The position numbers were made by a program, and so were the translations under genes. From NCBI RefSeq assembly GCF_018617395.1, contig NZ_JACSKC010000003.1:144386-208385 (forward strand): a stretch of 64,000 nt of DNA, in the 5' to 3' direction. Positions 62,538-64,000 of this stretch are shown here, one piece after another; within the stretch, counting starts at the first letter, position 1; the number at the start of each line of letters is the position of its first letter. Source of the DNA: Exiguobacterium sp. s48. GTDB lineage: Bacteria > Bacillota > Bacilli > Exiguobacteriales > Exiguobacteriaceae. The notes below the pieces were generated by a model. The model did no database searches. It worked only from the letters and a program-made list of their open reading frames with translations, and was not told where the DNA came from.

Positions 62538-63710
62538 ATGAAACTATTGAAATTTAGCGTGGGCACCATCTTTATTTTGTTCGTCACGGTTGTGATTTCC
62601 GTCTTTGTCGCGCTCTTTACGATGGGCGACCCAATCACACTAGGGCGACCGATTATTTGGACGGTATGGTATATAGCCATTCTGCTCATCGTGTGTATGG
62701 GACTCTATGATTTTTCGTCCTTTTCAAAACAAAAGATTCGAAAAGTTCTAGGCTGGGGTGCGTTGGCCGGTGTTGTCCTCTTCGCTTCTGTGAAAGGATA
62801 CTATATGTATCAAGATAGTTTGAAGATCGAGGAACGCGGTGTGGAGTTGACGGATTATCAGCCGTTCACGAATTCTGGACAATTGGCAAAGCTCGATCAT
62901 GAATCCACGGTGAAGTTTGAGGGAGGACTGCCACGATTAGACGGGGCGACCGCACTCTATCCGATGTACGCTTCATTCGTGGAAGCAGTCTATCCGGATT
63001 CGGAAACGTATGACCCATATAATGATCAAACGAGTAAAGTCGTATCGACGACAACACCGGAAGCATACAGTCGACTCATGAACAATCAGACTGACGTGAT
63101 TTTTGTCGCTGGTCCATCTGACCGTCAGTTGCAAGAGGCGGAACAAAAAGACGTCTCTCTACATATGACAGCAATCGGCAGAGAAGCATTTGTGTTCTTC
63201 GTTCATGAAGATAACCCCGTCGATTCTTTGACGATGGAACAAGTTCGTGGTATTTATTCTGGAGATATTCAGAATTGGAAAGAGGTTGGGGGCAACTCAG
63301 AATCCATCCGAGCTTTCCAAAGACCGGAGGATAGCGGCAGTCAAACGGCGTTACAAAAGATGATGGGCGAACAAAAACTCATGGAAGCACCGGTAGAAGA
63401 TGTTCCTGAGGGGATGGGCGGAATTATCCAACAAACTTCATCGTATCGGAACCATAAAAATGCGATTGGATTCTCATTTAGATACTATGCGACAGAAATG
63501 GTGAAGGACCATAAAATCAAGTTACTTCGTGTAGAAGGAATCGAACCGACCGTTGAAACTATTCAGGATGGGTCATATCCATTAACTTCAGAATTCTATG
63601 CGGTGACTACGAATGAGAAGGCGAGACAATATGGAGATTTTCTAAATTGGCTTGCAAGCGAGGATGGGCAGACCTTGGTTGAAGAGACGGGCTATGTGCG
63701 TCTTGATTGA
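62538..63710 (+). CDS. Membrane-anchored PstS-like phosphate-binding-type protein
   Basis: A 390-residue protein. Three helices occupy the first 90 residues (LKFSVGTIFILFVTVVISVFVALF, IIWTVWYIAILLIVCMGLY, VLGWGALAGVVLFASVKGYY). A PstS-type binding domain follows: LPRLDGATALYPMYASFVEAVYP, DVIFVAGPSDRQ, EAFVFFVHEDNPVDSLTMEQVRGIYSGDIQNWKEVGG and RPEDSGSQTALQKMMG. The TSGSGT-type oxyanion loop is DGATALYP here. No transporter genes adjoin, so it may be a sensor or an orphan binding protein. GAGGAG is 12 bases before the ATG. Confidence 0.78.
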   Translation: MKLLKFSVGTIFILFVTVVISVFVALFTMGDPITLGRPIIWTVWYIAILLIVCMGLYDFSSFSKQKIRKVLGWGALAGVVLFASVKGYYMYQDSLKIEERGVELTDYQPFTNSGQLAKLDHESTVKFEGGLPRLDGATALYPMYASFVEAVYPDSETYDPYNDQTSKVVSTTTPEAYSRLMNNQTDVIFVAGPSDRQLQEAEQKDVSLHMTAIGREAFVFFVHEDNPVDSLTMEQVRGIYSGDIQNWKEVGGNSESIRAFQRPEDSGSQTALQKMMGEQKLMEAPVEDVPEGMGGIIQQTSSYRNHKNAIGFSFRYYATEMVKDHKIKLLRVEGIEPTVETIQDGSYPLTSEFYAVTTNEKARQYGDFLNWLASEDGQTLVEETGYVRLD

Positions 63711-63718
63711 TCCAAAGT

Positions 63719-63770
63719 AAAAGGTTTACTTTTCGTTCTATTGACGGGAAGTAAATCTTTTTTTATTTTT
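63719..63770 (+). terminator. Terminator of the PstS-like gene
   Basis: Stem AAAGGTTTACTTTTCGT / ACGGGAAGTAAATCTTT with G-U pairs, loop TCTATTG, then TTTTATTTTTT. Confidence 0.8.
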
Positions 63771-63784
63771 TATCGTTTTTTGTG

Positions 63785-63813
63785 TTGACGAAGTGGTAAA
63801 TAGAGATTATAGT
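63785..63813 (+). promoter_or_regulatory. rRNA operon promoter P1
   Basis: TTGACG, 17-base spacer, TATAGT. Confidence 0.65.
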
Positions 63814-63869
63814 TATAAACGTTGTCACGGCAAAAGATTATTTCAGAAAAACAATTTGTGAAAAAGTTG

Positions 63870-63899
63870 TTGACGAGAATGGTTGAAACGTGATAGATT
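63870..63899 (+). promoter_or_regulatory. rRNA operon promoter P2
   Basis: TTGACG, 18-base spacer, TAGATT, 85 bases behind P1. Tandem promoters of this spacing are usual before Bacilli rrn operons. Confidence 0.65.
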
Positions 63900-64000
63900 A
63901 ATGAAGTCGCCAAGAGCGGCAGACGAACTTTGAAAACTGAACGATGAGGCAAAAATAAGTTTTACAATTTTTGAATGAAGCGCAAGCTTCGTCAATTTAA
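63900..64000 (+). ncRNA. Leader of an rRNA operon (pre-16S), cut by window end
   Basis: The segment contains CTTTGAAAACTGAACGATGA, the kind of sequence that precedes mature 16S rRNA in many Bacilli. Mature 16S sequence is not reached. Position after ygxA matches B. subtilis rrnD. Confidence 0.7.

Noticed and set aside
1..64000. CRISPR arrays, insertion sequences, prophage, tRNA genes
   Set aside because: No spaced repeats, transposase, integrase or cloverleaf sequences were seen on either strand.

Overview
The window reads as a chromosomal segment of a low-to-mid GC, non-sporulating member of the Bacilli, most like Exiguobacterium. This is inferred from protein similarity recalled from memory, strong AGGAGG-type ribosome binding sites, frequent TTG and GTG starts, and gene order. 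No insertion sequence, prophage, CRISPR array or tRNA was seen. Nearly all the DNA is ordinary core genome, and the unusual material lies in leaders and operators.

Layout. 1-1.6 kb: end of a LiaS/VraS-type kinase, its LuxR-type regulator and an acetyltransferase. 1.7-6.3 kb: an oxidoreductase, an ABC-F/plsC pair and small membrane or secreted proteins. 6.6-11.5 kb: cvfB, a DEAD-box helicase with a terminator-like leader, a YkuI-type degenerate EAL protein and a second methionine aminopeptidase. 11.5-19.7 kb: the menaquinone cluster, menFDHB-EC on the minus strand diverging from menA, followed by a beta-carbonic anhydrase. 20.3-31.7 kb: a BrkB-type membrane protein, a NUDIX hydrolase, a PfkB kinase, a P1B-4 metal-efflux ATPase with Fur-like and PerR-like boxes, transporters, yfkAB, rlmCD and cdd. 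31.8-36.8 kb: an OmpR-type two-component pair, an acetyltransferase, an amidohydrolase and yfhF.

From yfhF (36 kb) to the end, the backbone follows the Bacillus subtilis order yfhF-recX-yfhH-yfhJ-yfhP-mutY-ygaC-ygaD-gsaB-perR-ygzB-ygxA-rrn. Inserts break it: lldP with a leader-controlled bmrCD-like multidrug exporter; a regulator-potABCD polyamine operon; a NERD protein, a DUF779/aldehyde dehydrogenase pair and a YceI protein; and a DCC thiol oxidoreductase and an MFS carrier. The spore genes sspK and sspE that B. subtilis has in this block are absent. The window ends in tandem promoters and the leader of an rRNA operon whose 16S gene lies outside it.

The strongest regulatory system is upstream of bmrCD. 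A consensus-like promoter drives a 22-residue leader peptide, then a 20-bp hairpin with a U-tract, then the two half-transporters, which is the layout of ribosome-mediated attenuation. The PerR gene and a good PerR box at the metal ATPase lie in the same window, linking peroxide sensing to metal efflux.
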